A stretch of 64,000 nt of DNA from CAZAFC01 sp964484675 (GCA_964484675.1 CAZAFC010000001.1:1-64000); one strand, 5' to 3'. Shown: positions 53,764 through 62,512, counted from the first letter of the stretch. The notes: generated by a model not told the origin, from the sequence alone. Numbers and translations are program-made.

Positions 53764-54405
53764 ATGAACGTGCACGACATTATTCAGAGTGGCGGCCTGC
53801 TCCTCATTTCCTTGATTATATTTGCCGAATCGGGCATGCTCGTGGGCTTCTTTTTGCCCGGTGACACCCTACTCCTGAGCGCCGGCGTGTTCGCCGCGCA
53901 AGGCAAACTGCCCGGCGGCATCGGGCTGACCATCGCCGTCATCGCGTTGGCGGCCATTCTCGGCGACAACACCGGCTACACCATCGGCAAATTCAGCGGC
54001 CCACGATTTTTCCGCAAAAAAGACGGCATTTTATTTCGGCAAGAATACGTGAGACGCGCCGAACTTTTCTACGAAAAATATGGCGCCAAAACCATGTTGC
54101 TGGCGCATTTTCTGCCGATCGTGCGCACGTTCGTGCCGATCGTCGCCGGCATCGCCAAAATGCCGCGCTTGCAATTTTTCATCTTCGACGCCATCGGCGA
54201 TACTGCCTGGGCCATCGGCGTAACGCTGCTCGGCTATTGGTTCGGCAGCCGCATTCCAAATATCGACCACTACATTTTGCCAGTGTTCGTCATCGTTACT
54301 GTGCTCTGTTTTGCGCCAATGCTGTGGCATATTCTCGGCGATCGCACCACGCGTAAGCGACTTTTCCGCGCCATCACGCGCAAGTCCGACAGCTCGAGCA
54401 ATTAG
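53764..54405 (+). CDS. DedA family membrane protein, leaderless
   Basis: A 213-residue protein with about five hydrophobic segments and the DedA signature: FAESGMLVGFFLPGDTLLLSAG, GDNTGYTIGKFSGPRFF, YEKYGAKTMLLAHFLPIVRTFVPIVAGIAKM. Family members act as lipid flippases (undecaprenyl-phosphate or phosphatidylethanolamine recycling). TACGCT (53752-53757) ends six bases before the ATG. Confidence 0.93.
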   Translation: MNVHDIIQSGGLLLISLIIFAESGMLVGFFLPGDTLLLSAGVFAAQGKLPGGIGLTIAVIALAAILGDNTGYTIGKFSGPRFFRKKDGILFRQEYVRRAELFYEKYGAKTMLLAHFLPIVRTFVPIVAGIAKMPRLQFFIFDAIGDTAWAIGVTLLGYWFGSRIPNIDHYILPVFVIVTVLCFAPMLWHILGDRTTRKRLFRAITRKSDSSSN

Positions 54406-54573
54406 CAACGCGCGGGCTCGTGAATATCGAACTAGCTTTATGCTCGGTTCGCGTTCACTCCACAATGCGCTCGCCTGCCCGAGTATCCTGCAGCCATGCT
54501 TTCTCGGGGCGTTTGGGCTTTGGCTTTTATGGTCTGTGAGATTATTCACACGCGGCGCGCCTTCAAAACGCTT

Positions 54574-54599
54574 GTATACATACCTAGGCGTATGTATAC
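54574..54599. promoter_or_regulatory. Perfect 10-bp palindromic operator candidate
   Basis: GTATACATAC (54574-54583), a six-base spacer CTAGGC, then GTATGTATAC (54590-54599). It lies right upstream of TATACT (54606-54611) of the small zinc-ribbon locus, roughly in the -35 area, where a bound dimer would block transcription. Confidence 0.7.
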
Positions 54600-54617
54600 T
54601 TTTCTTATACTCTTCAT

Positions 54618-54731
54618 ATGTGTAGGTTATATATGAAGAAGCGCACCCAACTGCCACAGCCGATGTGGCTAGTTTGGTGCACCAAAATAACAGCTCGGAG
54701 GCGCCATGCAACAACTCACTTTTACGCTTGA
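54618..54731 (+). CDS. Possible 37-residue leaderless ORF
   Basis: ATG 54618 is six bases after TATACT (54606-54611), the standard leaderless spacing here. The frame gives a basic 37-residue peptide (MCRLYMKKRTQLPQP...) that ends at 54731, overlapping the start of the next gene by 26 bases. It may be a regulatory upstream ORF coupled to the zinc-ribbon gene. Confidence 0.4.
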   Translation: MCRLYMKKRTQLPQPMWLVWCTKITARRRHATTHFYA

Positions 54732-54981
54732 TGAATCGTGTATCCGCTGGTATAGCTATCATTTTAACGATACCATTCTGCGCAATGATATTTCATGGCG
54801 CAGCTGGCATCTCGCCTTGCAGCGAACGCTCAACGACAAACAACTTGACGGCGCAGATTGCGCCATTTGTGGCCGCCATATTCCGCAAAACGAAGCTGCG
54901 CCGATCGAATATCTGGGCGGCTACAGCTTACGCACATGTCTTGCACATAGCAATCTGAGCGGGACGCCTACCAGCGACTAG
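54706..54981 (+). CDS. Small zinc-ribbon-like protein
   Basis: A 91-residue protein. An aromatic N-terminus (ESCIRWYSYHFNDTILRNDISWRSWHLAL) is followed by CAICGRHIP and a later YSLRTCLAH, a CxxC...CxxH arrangement that could bind zinc. CGGAGG lies four bases before the ATG. It is preceded by a palindromic operator and an overlapping short ORF. No family recognised. Confidence 0.5.
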   Translation: MQQLTFTLDESCIRWYSYHFNDTILRNDISWRSWHLALQRTLNDKQLDGADCAICGRHIPQNEAAPIEYLGGYSLRTCLAHSNLSGTPTSD

Positions 54982-55024
54982 CAGCACTGCCGACCTGTCC
55001 AGGCAAAACACAATCTTCGCGCGC

Positions 55025-55591
55025 CTAATCCTGCTTCTTCTGTATCTCGCGCATGATCAAATCGCGAATAATCTCCGACTTATTTTTGCCCGTCTCGAGC
55101 GACTCACTTCGCAAATAGCCGTAAATCTGCCGATCGATGAACATATTAAAGCGCAGCTCCTTGGTAGAAATCGTGTTTTCCATGAGAAAATCGCCAACAA
55201 TCTTCGCCACGTCCGCCTCGGTCTGATATTCCGCCACCTTGAGATATCGATTTTTATACTCGCCGATCGTCCGCCACAAAATCGGCTGGCGCGACACGAT
55301 CAGCACCGGCTTCTTCTGCTGTAATGCCATCGCAACCTGGAATCCTTGCGTAAAACTGTAGTCAGTCGCCTCAACGATGACAAGATCGGCACGAGAAATC
55401 GCCTCAAGATTCTCCTCGATAATCCGGCCGTGGCCACCAATGTCATGCTTGTTCTTATGTGTGTGGTACGCGACCTCAATCCAGTCGCGAGCGAGCATAG
55501 CGTCGTTCTCGCTGAGAACTTTCACGATCGCCCGCAAGTACGGCAGCTCGTCCGTAACGTCCCATTTACTACCAGTCAGATGCACAATCAT
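55025..55591 (-). CDS. Deoxyribosyltransferase-like / RHH fusion protein, paralogue 4
   Basis: A 188-residue protein. Residues about 1-135 look like a small Rossmann fold of the nucleoside-2-deoxyribosyltransferase/TIR-SLOG type: MIVHLTGSKWD, then NLEAISRADLVIVEATDYSFTQGFQVAMALQQKKPVLIVSR. Residues about 145-187 (LRFNMFIDRQIYGYLRSESLETGKNKSEIIRDLIMREI) are a clear ribbon-helix-helix pattern. It has its own TATACT promoter 66 bases behind the three-gene operon. Enzymatic activity is inferred from fold only. Confidence 0.6.
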   Translation of the reverse strand: MIVHLTGSKWDVTDELPYLRAIVKVLSENDAMLARDWIEVAYHTHKNKHDIGGHGRIIEENLEAISRADLVIVEATDYSFTQGFQVAMALQQKKPVLIVSRQPILWRTIGEYKNRYLKVAEYQTEADVAKIVGDFLMENTISTKELRFNMFIDRQIYGYLRSESLETGKNKSEIIRDLIMREIQKKQD

Positions 55592-55657
55592 AACGTCTCA
55601 CCAATCAAGCGCCAAGTATACCAGAAGCTACTAGCACTTGCTATTAGCTATCTATGC

Positions 55658-56242
55658 CTACTGTTCTTCATCCATCAGCATTTTTAATTTTAAGCCTGCA
55701 TGAAGCAGATCTTGCACCATATTGAGCCGCTCGGCTTCCGGGCAGTCAATGGAGCTCAAATAGCGTTGGACTTGGGGACTTAAAGATAAAGTCATCGAGG
55801 TCCGGGTGGCCTCACTCTGCCCTTGCAAATACCGATTGACAGCATGAGCAACGTCCGTTTTAGTAGAGTATTCTACAACCTCGAGGAGCGCAGACTCGTA
55901 GCCAGAAAAAGTACGTGCTTTAAATTGATTACGCGTTAAGACAAGGACCGGCTTACTGAGCCGAAGTGCGGTCGCTACCTGGAACCCTTGCGAGAAAGTG
56001 TAGTAGGTGCTTTCGGCGATAACGACATCTGCGCGCCGGATCGCTTCAAGGTTCGCCTCAACGATTGGTTGCCAATCGACCTTCTCATCAGGAATCCCAT
56101 GAACAAGGTGTCGCTGATACGCTGCCTCCGTCCAATTGCGCGCGATACTGTCTCCATTTTCATGGACAACATCTATAATTCGTTGGAAGTAAGGCATATC
56201 TTCGCGAATATTTCGCGCACTGCCCGTCAGATGGACGATCAC
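55658..56242 (-). CDS. Deoxyribosyltransferase-like / RHH fusion protein, paralogue 3
   Basis: A 194-residue paralogue: MIVHLTGSARN opening, EANLEAIRRADVVIAESTYYTFSQGFQVATALRLSKPVLVLTR core, and a diverged RHH-like end (TMTLSLSPQVQRYLSSI ... LNMVQDLLHAGLKLK). The GTG start overlaps the stop of the upstream paralogue as GTGA (56239-56242), so translation is coupled. The RHH half is the least conserved of the four. Confidence 0.55.
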   Translation of the reverse strand: MIVHLTGSARNIREDMPYFQRIIDVVHENGDSIARNWTEAAYQRHLVHGIPDEKVDWQPIVEANLEAIRRADVVIAESTYYTFSQGFQVATALRLSKPVLVLTRNQFKARTFSGYESALLEVVEYSTKTDVAHAVNRYLQGQSEATRTSMTLSLSPQVQRYLSSIDCPEAERLNMVQDLLHAGLKLKMLMDEEQ

Positions 56243-56832
56243 ATCTTTTTCTCGGCAGTAATTTTCTGGACTTGCATGCCCAGCTTGGCCAGTTCGTAGA
56301 GCGCTTCGCCTTTCGTTTTGCCAGCCGCGGATGCCATGTCGTCAAGGTAGGTCAAAAGCACTCTATCAATCGGGGTTTGCACCGTCAGATCTTCCGAAGC
56401 CATCTGGTTGGCAGCGATAAATTCCCGTACTATCTCCGCCAGCTCTTTGCGATCTTTGTAGGTCTTCATGGTGAGCAGCTTATTCTTCACACCCGAGATA
56501 GCGTACTGGCGAAAAGATTTTCGCGATACCAAGAGCACAGGAATGCCCTTTTGTAGCGCCAAAGATAATTCGTAGCCATGGTACAGGCGATAAGTGGTCG
56601 TCTCGGCGATGTAGAGATCGGCGCGAGCTACGGCGTATTCGTTTTCGCGAACAGCGTATGCCCAGTCCATTTCTTCATCTTTGGCTATAGCATTTTTTGT
56701 ATTGTAGTTTGAATGTTCCATCCAATTACGCGCAATACTGCACCCTTCTTTGTGGACGGCATCTATTACTGTTCTAAAGTCAAAGAATTCTTCACCTTGA
56801 GCTCGTATCCCACCACCAATTTGCACAATCAT
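56239..56832 (-). CDS. Deoxyribosyltransferase-like / RHH fusion protein, paralogue 2
   Basis: A 197-residue paralogue. MIVQIGGGIRA opening, RENEYAVARADLYIAETTTYRLYHGYELSLALQKGIPVLLVSRK core, RHH-like tail LTVQTPIDRVLLTYLDDMASAAGKTKGEALYELAKLG. It begins one base after the stop of paralogue 1 and overlaps paralogue 3, so the three form a tight operon. Confidence 0.55.
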   Translation of the reverse strand: MIVQIGGGIRAQGEEFFDFRTVIDAVHKEGCSIARNWMEHSNYNTKNAIAKDEEMDWAYAVRENEYAVARADLYIAETTTYRLYHGYELSLALQKGIPVLLVSRKSFRQYAISGVKNKLLTMKTYKDRKELAEIVREFIAANQMASEDLTVQTPIDRVLLTYLDDMASAAGKTKGEALYELAKLGMQVQKITAEKKM

Positions 56833-56833
56833 A

Positions 56834-57403
56834 CTAGTTTTCTTGTTTGTCGATCTCGTTCTGAACTAGATCTCGGAGAATCTCGGCCTTAGTCTTGCCT
56901 GTCTTGAAAGCTGCCCAACGGAGATAGTTATAAATCTTGCGATCAATGAAGAAGTTAAATCGCATATCTTTGGACTTGATATCATTATCACTTATAAAAC
57001 TACTTACGATTCCCTTGAGGGAATCTGTCGTATACTCTTCATGTTTTACCCAGCCATCTTCTACGCCTGTTACAAATGCGTTTTTATCAGCGGTACTATG
57101 CCTGAGCAAAAGCACTGGCTTCTTTTGCTGAATTGCGACGGCAATTTGATAACCAATCGCGAAATTTTCATAACTAGTTTCAGCGATTATGATGTCAGAC
57201 TTCGCAATTGTTTCAAGGTTCTGCTTTACAATTGCAGTCCAATCAGGAGCAGGCTGGCTTGGTTCCGTATTCCTCCGATAGGCACGCTCTATCCAATCGA
57301 GTGCCAGCTCATGGCCAGAACCCTTAACCACCTCCACAATCTGGCGCAAGGTGTTAATATCATTCTCGAGTGTTGGGCGGGATGTTATAAAGTGCACTTT
57401 CAT
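56834..57403 (-). CDS. Deoxyribosyltransferase-like / RHH fusion protein, paralogue 1
   Basis: A 189-residue protein, first of the operon. MKVHFITSRPT opening, KQNLETIAKSDIIIAETSYENFAIGYQIAVAIQQKKPVLLLRH core and a canonical RHH tail (MRFNFFIDRKIYNYLRWAAFKTGKTKAEILRDLVQNEI). Its core keeps an acidic residue (AET) and the GYQIA..KPV helix-strand end of the deoxyribosyltransferase fold. GCGAGG precedes the ATG and a palindromic region lies upstream, in keeping with RHH autoregulation. A+T-rich codons suggest transfer. Confidence 0.6.
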   Translation of the reverse strand: MKVHFITSRPTLENDINTLRQIVEVVKGSGHELALDWIERAYRRNTEPSQPAPDWTAIVKQNLETIAKSDIIIAETSYENFAIGYQIAVAIQQKKPVLLLRHSTADKNAFVTGVEDGWVKHEEYTTDSLKGIVSSFISDNDIKSKDMRFNFFIDRKIYNYLRWAAFKTGKTKAEILRDLVQNEIDKQEN

Positions 57404-57456
57404 TTTGTGGACCTCGCTTTAGTAAATATTATGTGGCTGCTGCAAAAGTAAGTCAG

Positions 57457-57494
57457 AATTATGATTCATTATCGATTCTATCATAAATTATGAT
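57457..57494. promoter_or_regulatory. TTATGAT repeats and palindrome, RHH operator candidate
   Basis: ATCATAAATTATGAT (57480-57494) is a perfect 15-base palindrome. A further TTATGAT half-site is at 57459-57465, with the related TTATCGAT between. The cluster lies 50-90 bases upstream of paralogue 1 and between divergent genes. Arrays of short half-sites are typical operators of RHH proteins. Confidence 0.6.
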
Positions 57495-57567
57495 CAAAAG
57501 TAATATTATGTTAGAGTAAATCTTTAAGACTTACAAATAGCACATACAAACCATTCAATTCTAGCCT

Positions 57568-58197
57568 ATGTCATATCCTGCTGGTCCGAATAGCATCACT
57601 CTTAAAGCATACTCCCAGCACGTCACGGAGTATATTAAAAATACTCCTTCGAATTACCAGTCGTACCATATACCTCTTCTTCGTTGGATCAATTTTAGTC
57701 TAAAACTTATAGCGCCTCAATCTAAGGTATTGGAGATTGGAAGTGCTACTCCCCGCGAAGCACGGTATATACGTTCAAAGGGTTTTATTGTCCATGCCAG
57801 TGATGCCGTACCGGCATTCGTAGATCACCTTCAGGATAAAGGCGAGGATGCCTTTTTGCTCAATTTACTGACAGATGAGATTGAAGGTGACTATGCAATG
57901 ATCTTCGCCAATGCCGTCTTCTCCCACTTTTCTCGGCAGGAAATAATCAAAGCCCTACATAAAGTCTACAATGCCTTGAGTCCCGGCAGTATATTTGCCT
58001 TTAGCGTAAAGCAGGGGAATGGCGAAGGGTGGATTACGGAAAAATTTAGTGCTGCACGGTATGTCAAATACTGGCGACCTGATGAAATATATGAACTGGC
58101 CGCGGCTATCGGCTTCATAGTTGTATTTAAAGAGCAAGATATCAATGGAGATTTGCCTACCCACACCTGGATCAACATTGTTGCACGGAAACCGTAG
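57568..58197 (+). CDS. Class I SAM-dependent methyltransferase
   Basis: A 209-residue methyltransferase: motif I VLEIGSATPREARYIRSKG (GSA in place of GxG), motif II VHASDAVPAFVDHL, and motif IV DYAMIFANAVFSHFSRQEIIKAL, then a C-terminal RPDEIYELAAAIGF. TTCAAT lies eight bases before the ATG, leaving almost no leader and no ribosome-binding site. It is divergent from the RHH operon across the operator, so it may be regulated with it. Confidence 0.8.
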   Translation: MSYPAGPNSITLKAYSQHVTEYIKNTPSNYQSYHIPLLRWINFSLKLIAPQSKVLEIGSATPREARYIRSKGFIVHASDAVPAFVDHLQDKGEDAFLLNLLTDEIEGDYAMIFANAVFSHFSRQEIIKALHKVYNALSPGSIFAFSVKQGNGEGWITEKFSAARYVKYWRPDEIYELAAAIGFIVVFKEQDINGDLPTHTWINIVARKP

Positions 58198-58202
58198 TCT
58201 GA

Positions 58203-61016
58203 CTACTTGAGGAGTTTGGCTAGGAACTGGCCGGTGTAGCTTTCTTTGGTTTTGGCGACTTGTTCGGGGGTGCCGGTGGCGACGATTTGGCCGCCAGCGG
58301 AGCCGCCTTCGGGGCCCATGTCGATGAGCCAGTCAGCGGATTTGATGACGTCGAGGTTGTGTTCGATGACGACCATACTGTTGCCGGCGTCGACGAGCGC
58401 GTGCAGCACGTGTAGGAGCCGCTCGACGTCGGCCATGTGCAGGCCGGTGGTCGGCTCGTCCAGAATGTACAATGTGCGGCCAGTCGGGCGCTTGGAGAGT
58501 TCGGTGGCCAATTTAATCCTTTGCGCTTCGCCGCCGGAGAGCTGCGTGGCGGGCTGACCGAGCGAGATGTAGCCAAGGCCAACGTCCACCAAAGTCTGCA
58601 GCTTGCGTGCGATGCTCGGCTGATTGGTAAAAAAGTCTAAGGCCTGCTCGCAGTTCATCTCGAGCACGTCGCTGATCGTCTGACCCTTGTACGTGATCTC
58701 GAGAGCCTCGCGGTTGTAGCGCTTGCCGTGGCAGACTTCGCACTGCACGTAGACGTCGGGCAGGAAGTGCATTTCGATCTTGATGATGCCGTCGCCGGCG
58801 CAGTTTTCGCAGCGACCGCCCTTGACGTTGAAGCTGAACCGGCCGGCGGCGTAACCGCGAAGCTTGGCTTCGGGCGTGCTGGCGAACAGTTCGCGAATCG
58901 GCGTGAACAAACCTGTGTAGGTGGCCGGATTCGACCGCGGTGTGCGGCCGATGGGCGATTGATCGATGATAATCGCTTTGTCGAGCTCCTTGATGCCCTG
59001 AATTTCGTCGTGCCGGCCAGGCACGGTGTTGGCGCGCATCAGCCGAGCTTGGAGCTCTTTGGCAAGGATATCGTTGATAAGCGAAGATTTGCCCGAGCCG
59101 GACACGCCGGAAACGACCACCAGCTCACCGAGCGGAATTTTGGCCGTCACGTCGCGCAAATTGTTTTCGCGCGCGCCGACGATGGTGAGGAATTTACCAT
59201 TGCCCTTGCGGCGCTTCTTGGGCACCGCGATTTGCTTCTTGCCCGAGAGATATTGCCCGGTGATGCTCGCCGGAGTTGCCATAACTTCCTTCGGTGTGCC
59301 CGCCGCAACGACATGGCCGCCGTGCACACCCGCGCCCGGCCCGATATCGAGCAGATAGTCGGCCGTGCGAATCGTATCTTCGTCGTGCTCGACCACAACC
59401 ACGGTGTTGCCAAGCTCTTTCAAGTGCTTCAGCGTCTTGATAAGCCGCTCGTTATCGCGCTGGTGCAGCCCGATGCTCGGCTCGTCCAAAACATACAAAA
59501 CACCTTGCAGACCAGAGCCGATCTGCGTAGCCAGCCGAATCCGCTGCGCTTCGCCACCACTCAGCGTTGTGGCGCTCCGCAGTAGGGTGAGGTAATTCAG
59601 CCCGACATCTTGCAAAAAGCCTAAGCGCGCGCGAACTTCCTTGAGAATCAGCTTGGCGATCTGCATTTCTTTGTCGGTGAGCTTGAGATCGCCGAAGTAG
59701 GCGTTGGCTTCGTCGATCGACATTTCACAGAGGTCCATGATGGAGTGCTTGGCAATCGTGATGGCCAAAACTTCCGGCTTGAGCCGCTTGCCGCCGCAGG
59801 CATAGCACGGCTTTTCGATCATGAATCGCTCGATGTCGTTGCGGATAAATTCGCTGTCAGTTTCTTTGTGGCGGCGTTCGAGGTTCGGAATCACGCCTTC
59901 AAACGTTGTATTAAACACACGCCCGCCGCCCAGGCTGACCTTGTACGTCTCGTCGCCGGTGCCATACAGCACGCGCTTGAGATCTTCGGCGCTCAACTCG
60001 CCCGTCGGCACGTGCAAGCTAAAGCCGTGTGCGTCCGCTACGGCCTGCATCTTCTTCATGTACCACGTGTCCACGTTGACGCGGTTAAAAGGCCGTATAG
60101 CGCCCTCTGCGATCGTTAGGCGGCCATTTGGAATCACCAGCTCCGGGTCAACTTCCAGCCGCGAGCCGAGGCCAGTGCACACCGGGCATGCACCCTGTGG
60201 CGAGTTGAAGCTGAACGTGCGCGGTTCGAGCTCAGGAATCGCAACGTCTGGGTGGTCGATGCAGGCGTACATCAGGCTGTACTGGAACTCTTCGTTGTTC
60301 TCGGCGTTCACGACGCGGATTTTGCCCTCGGCCACCTCGAGCGCCTGCTCCACCGACTGCGCCAGTCGCGAGCGCGATTCTTCGTTGTTCACCAGCCGGT
60401 CGATCACCACGTCGATGGTGTGCTTGTAGTTTTTGTCGAGCGAAGGGAATTCGTCGAGCGCGTACACCACGCCATCGACGCGGGCGCGGGCAAAACCAGC
60501 GCGCATGTACTGCTCGGGCACATGCTCGAAGGCGCCTTTTTTGGCCGAGACGACCGGTGCGAGGATCATCAGGCGCGCATCGGCCGGCAATCTGACAATC
60601 TGATCGACAATGTTCTGAGTGGTTTGGCGCGTGACCGGCTTACCGCAAATCGGGCAGTGCGGCACGCCGATGCGCGCGAACAGCAGGCGCAAATAATCAT
60701 AAATTTCGGTCACAGTCGCCACCGTGGAGCGCGGGTTGCGGCTCGTGGACTTTTGGTCGATCGAAATCGCCGGGCTCAGGCCGTCGATCTGGTCGACATC
60801 CGGCTTTTCCATCAGGCCGAGGAATTGCCGCGCGTACGAGCTCAAACTCTCCACATACCGGCGCTGGCCCTCGGCATAAATCGTGTCAAAAGCAAGACTC
60901 GACTTGCCCGAACCGGACAAGCCCGTAATCACCACCAGCGCGTTGCGCGGCAGCTCCACATCAATATTCTTGAGGTTGTGCTCGCGCGCACCCTTGACGA
61001 CAATCTTCTCAGCCAT
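58203..61016 (-). CDS. uvrA: Excinuclease ABC subunit A
   Basis: A 937-residue damage-recognition ATPase of nucleotide excision repair. Two ABC modules (GLSGSGKSSLAFDTIYAEGQRRYVESLS and GVSGSGKSSLINDIL) with signatures TLSGGEAQRIRLA and QLSGGEAQRIKLA, Walker B LYVLDEPSIGL and LYILDEPTTGL, and the zinc motifs CPVCxG and CENCAGDG...CEVCHGKRYN are intact. TATACT lies ten bases before the ATG, giving a leader of at most a few bases. Confidence 0.98.
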   Translation of the reverse strand: MAEKIVVKGAREHNLKNIDVELPRNALVVITGLSGSGKSSLAFDTIYAEGQRRYVESLSSYARQFLGLMEKPDVDQIDGLSPAISIDQKSTSRNPRSTVATVTEIYDYLRLLFARIGVPHCPICGKPVTRQTTQNIVDQIVRLPADARLMILAPVVSAKKGAFEHVPEQYMRAGFARARVDGVVYALDEFPSLDKNYKHTIDVVIDRLVNNEESRSRLAQSVEQALEVAEGKIRVVNAENNEEFQYSLMYACIDHPDVAIPELEPRTFSFNSPQGACPVCTGLGSRLEVDPELVIPNGRLTIAEGAIRPFNRVNVDTWYMKKMQAVADAHGFSLHVPTGELSAEDLKRVLYGTGDETYKVSLGGGRVFNTTFEGVIPNLERRHKETDSEFIRNDIERFMIEKPCYACGGKRLKPEVLAITIAKHSIMDLCEMSIDEANAYFGDLKLTDKEMQIAKLILKEVRARLGFLQDVGLNYLTLLRSATTLSGGEAQRIRLATQIGSGLQGVLYVLDEPSIGLHQRDNERLIKTLKHLKELGNTVVVVEHDEDTIRTADYLLDIGPGAGVHGGHVVAAGTPKEVMATPASITGQYLSGKKQIAVPKKRRKGNGKFLTIVGARENNLRDVTAKIPLGELVVVSGVSGSGKSSLINDILAKELQARLMRANTVPGRHDEIQGIKELDKAIIIDQSPIGRTPRSNPATYTGLFTPIRELFASTPEAKLRGYAAGRFSFNVKGGRCENCAGDGIIKIEMHFLPDVYVQCEVCHGKRYNREALEITYKGQTISDVLEMNCEQALDFFTNQPSIARKLQTLVDVGLGYISLGQPATQLSGGEAQRIKLATELSKRPTGRTLYILDEPTTGLHMADVERLLHVLHALVDAGNSMVVIEHNLDVIKSADWLIDMGPEGGSAGGQIVATGTPEQVAKTKESYTGQFLAKLLK

Positions 61017-61274
61017 AAACGTATCAAGTATACGCCAAAAGCCGGCGCAATTCCACCCTTTGTCTGTATAAAAAATACTTCATCCAGCTACGTTGCGCCG
61101 ACAGGAGTTATCTTGTTGCGCCACGTTCGGGAGCAAATCATGTAGTCGTGGCCAAAACAGCGTAAACCTATGCAAAACCCAACCAGCTTCCTCTTCGGAA
61201 AACCACACGCTGTGGCGGACTGGTTGGGTTTGCATACTACGCATGCGGAGATGAGGGCCCGGTGCAGCGCTTGG
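61017..61274. other. Intergenic region with terminator
   Basis: 258 bases upstream of uvrA. AAACCCAACCAG (61175-61186) and CTGGTTGGGTTT (61220-61231) form a perfect 12-bp stem that ends the leftward gene at 61275. The rest is leader or promoter of uvrA; no gene seen. Confidence 0.6.
61175..61231 (-). terminator. 12-bp perfect terminator hairpin
   Basis: Arms 61175-61186 and 61220-61231; on the minus strand the second arm runs into GGGTTTTGCA. It is assigned to the gene at 61275-61943. Confidence 0.75.
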
Positions 61275-61943
61275 TTACTTCGCGACCAGCTGCCAGCCGA
61301 TGCGGCGAAGCTTCGCCTGCTGCGCGGCCGTGTCGCCGGTGCTCAGGAACCATCCGCGGCCGTACGGCGGCACTCGCCAGCTGCTGCTGTCGTCGACGAG
61401 CACGAGACGGCCGGTGTCGGTCGCCCATGCCTTGCGCGGGTACGGGTGGATGTCGCTGCAGTCTGCCCACTCATCGTACGTGAGTGTGGTGGTGCCCTCG
61501 GTGTGGCGCGCGCCGATGACGGCGAGCATCTCGCTCAGGCGCTGGGCGATCAGCTGATCCAGGAAGTGGTGCGCGCCCGTGTAGGTGGTGCGGTACCGGT
61601 CGTCGCCCTGGCTGTGAACGATCAGCTGGGTGCTGTCGCATGCCAGCGTGGCCGAACGGACGTCGAACTCGACCGTGGTGTCCACGCGGATCTTGCGCGG
61701 GCTGAACTGGCCGCCGCGGCTGACGAAGTGCAGCCGGTCGCGGTCGAGCCGCAGCTGGCGCTCGCCGAAGCCGCGGTTGCGAAAGGCGCCCAAGCCCGCA
61801 GCGAAACGACGGTAGACGCCGGTCGGCACATACTCGAGCCGAGCCGGGTTGGAACCCTCGCGGAGCTTGAACCCCAGGTAGTCCCAGAGTCCGTTGAGGT
61901 CCCGGGCGTACGGCAGTTCCACGCTGTCGGCTTTTTTGGACAT
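61275..61943 (-). CDS. Hypothetical protein, Shine-Dalgarno class
   Basis: A 222-residue soluble, mostly beta protein (RLEYVPTGVYRRF, RQLRLDRDRLHFVSRGG, TTVEFDVRSATLACDSTQLIVHSQ, TTTLTYDEW) ending in a Trp-rich, basic segment. No family recognised. GGAGAGGA lies five bases before ATG 61943 and a TATAAT about 50-60 bases upstream. It has its own terminator, like the other members of this class. Confidence 0.65.
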   Translation of the reverse strand: MSKKADSVELPYARDLNGLWDYLGFKLREGSNPARLEYVPTGVYRRFAAGLGAFRNRGFGERQLRLDRDRLHFVSRGGQFSPRKIRVDTTVEFDVRSATLACDSTQLIVHSQGDDRYRTTYTGAHHFLDQLIAQRLSEMLAVIGARHTEGTTTLTYDEWADCSDIHPYPRKAWATDTGRLVLVDDSSSWRVPPYGRGWFLSTGDTAAQQAKLRRIGWQLVAK

Positions 61944-62015
61944 GGCTGTCCTCTCCTTCTTCGAAAGTGCGATCGTATGCAGTCCCAAAAGGGATAACCT
62001 ATATTATAACATGAA

Positions 62016-62512
62016 ACAACATATATTCATAGTGCCCTGTTCTTATGCCTCGGGGTTCGGCCGCCTACATCTTCATCGCAAGCCAAAAACCGCCCAACAA
62101 AAAACAACCCTTTGGAGGGTTGTCGGCAGAAAACGGAATGAAAGATGAAAGTTAGATGCTGGACGAAGTGCTGGTGTGAGTGTAAAAGAAGGCTGCCTGC
62201 TGGGGCAAAAGTGTCGACTTTTCAGCCAATCCTCTGCCCCAGCGGCGCGCTTTTGAGTTTTTGAGTTCAGCCGATTTAAGCGGGCCAGTGTGCGCAAACC
62301 TATTGTTCGCGTCATTCCGTGCCAGCAAAATTGCGGGGCCGTTGCCATGGATGTGTGCCTGATCTCAAGACAGGCTGAGCATCCTTCCGCGTGTATCGAT
62401 CGGCCATCTGAGCGAAACCGTCCCACGGTGAAGGCGCAGTGCGCGCATACTGCGTCCGACGCCGCGTAGACAGTTCGCTCGAAGTCAGGGTACTCAATAG
62501 AACGGGAACGAC
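62016..62512. other. Region without confident gene
   Basis: About 500 bases. It holds a minus-strand terminator-like stem (CAACCC 62105-62110 / GGGTTG 62117-62122, with six T on the minus strand) and a perfect GCTGGGGCA / TGCCCCAGC inverted repeat (62200-62208 and 62235-62243). A 39-codon cysteine-rich frame starts at 62145. I cannot tell which transcript these hairpins serve. Confidence 0.4.
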
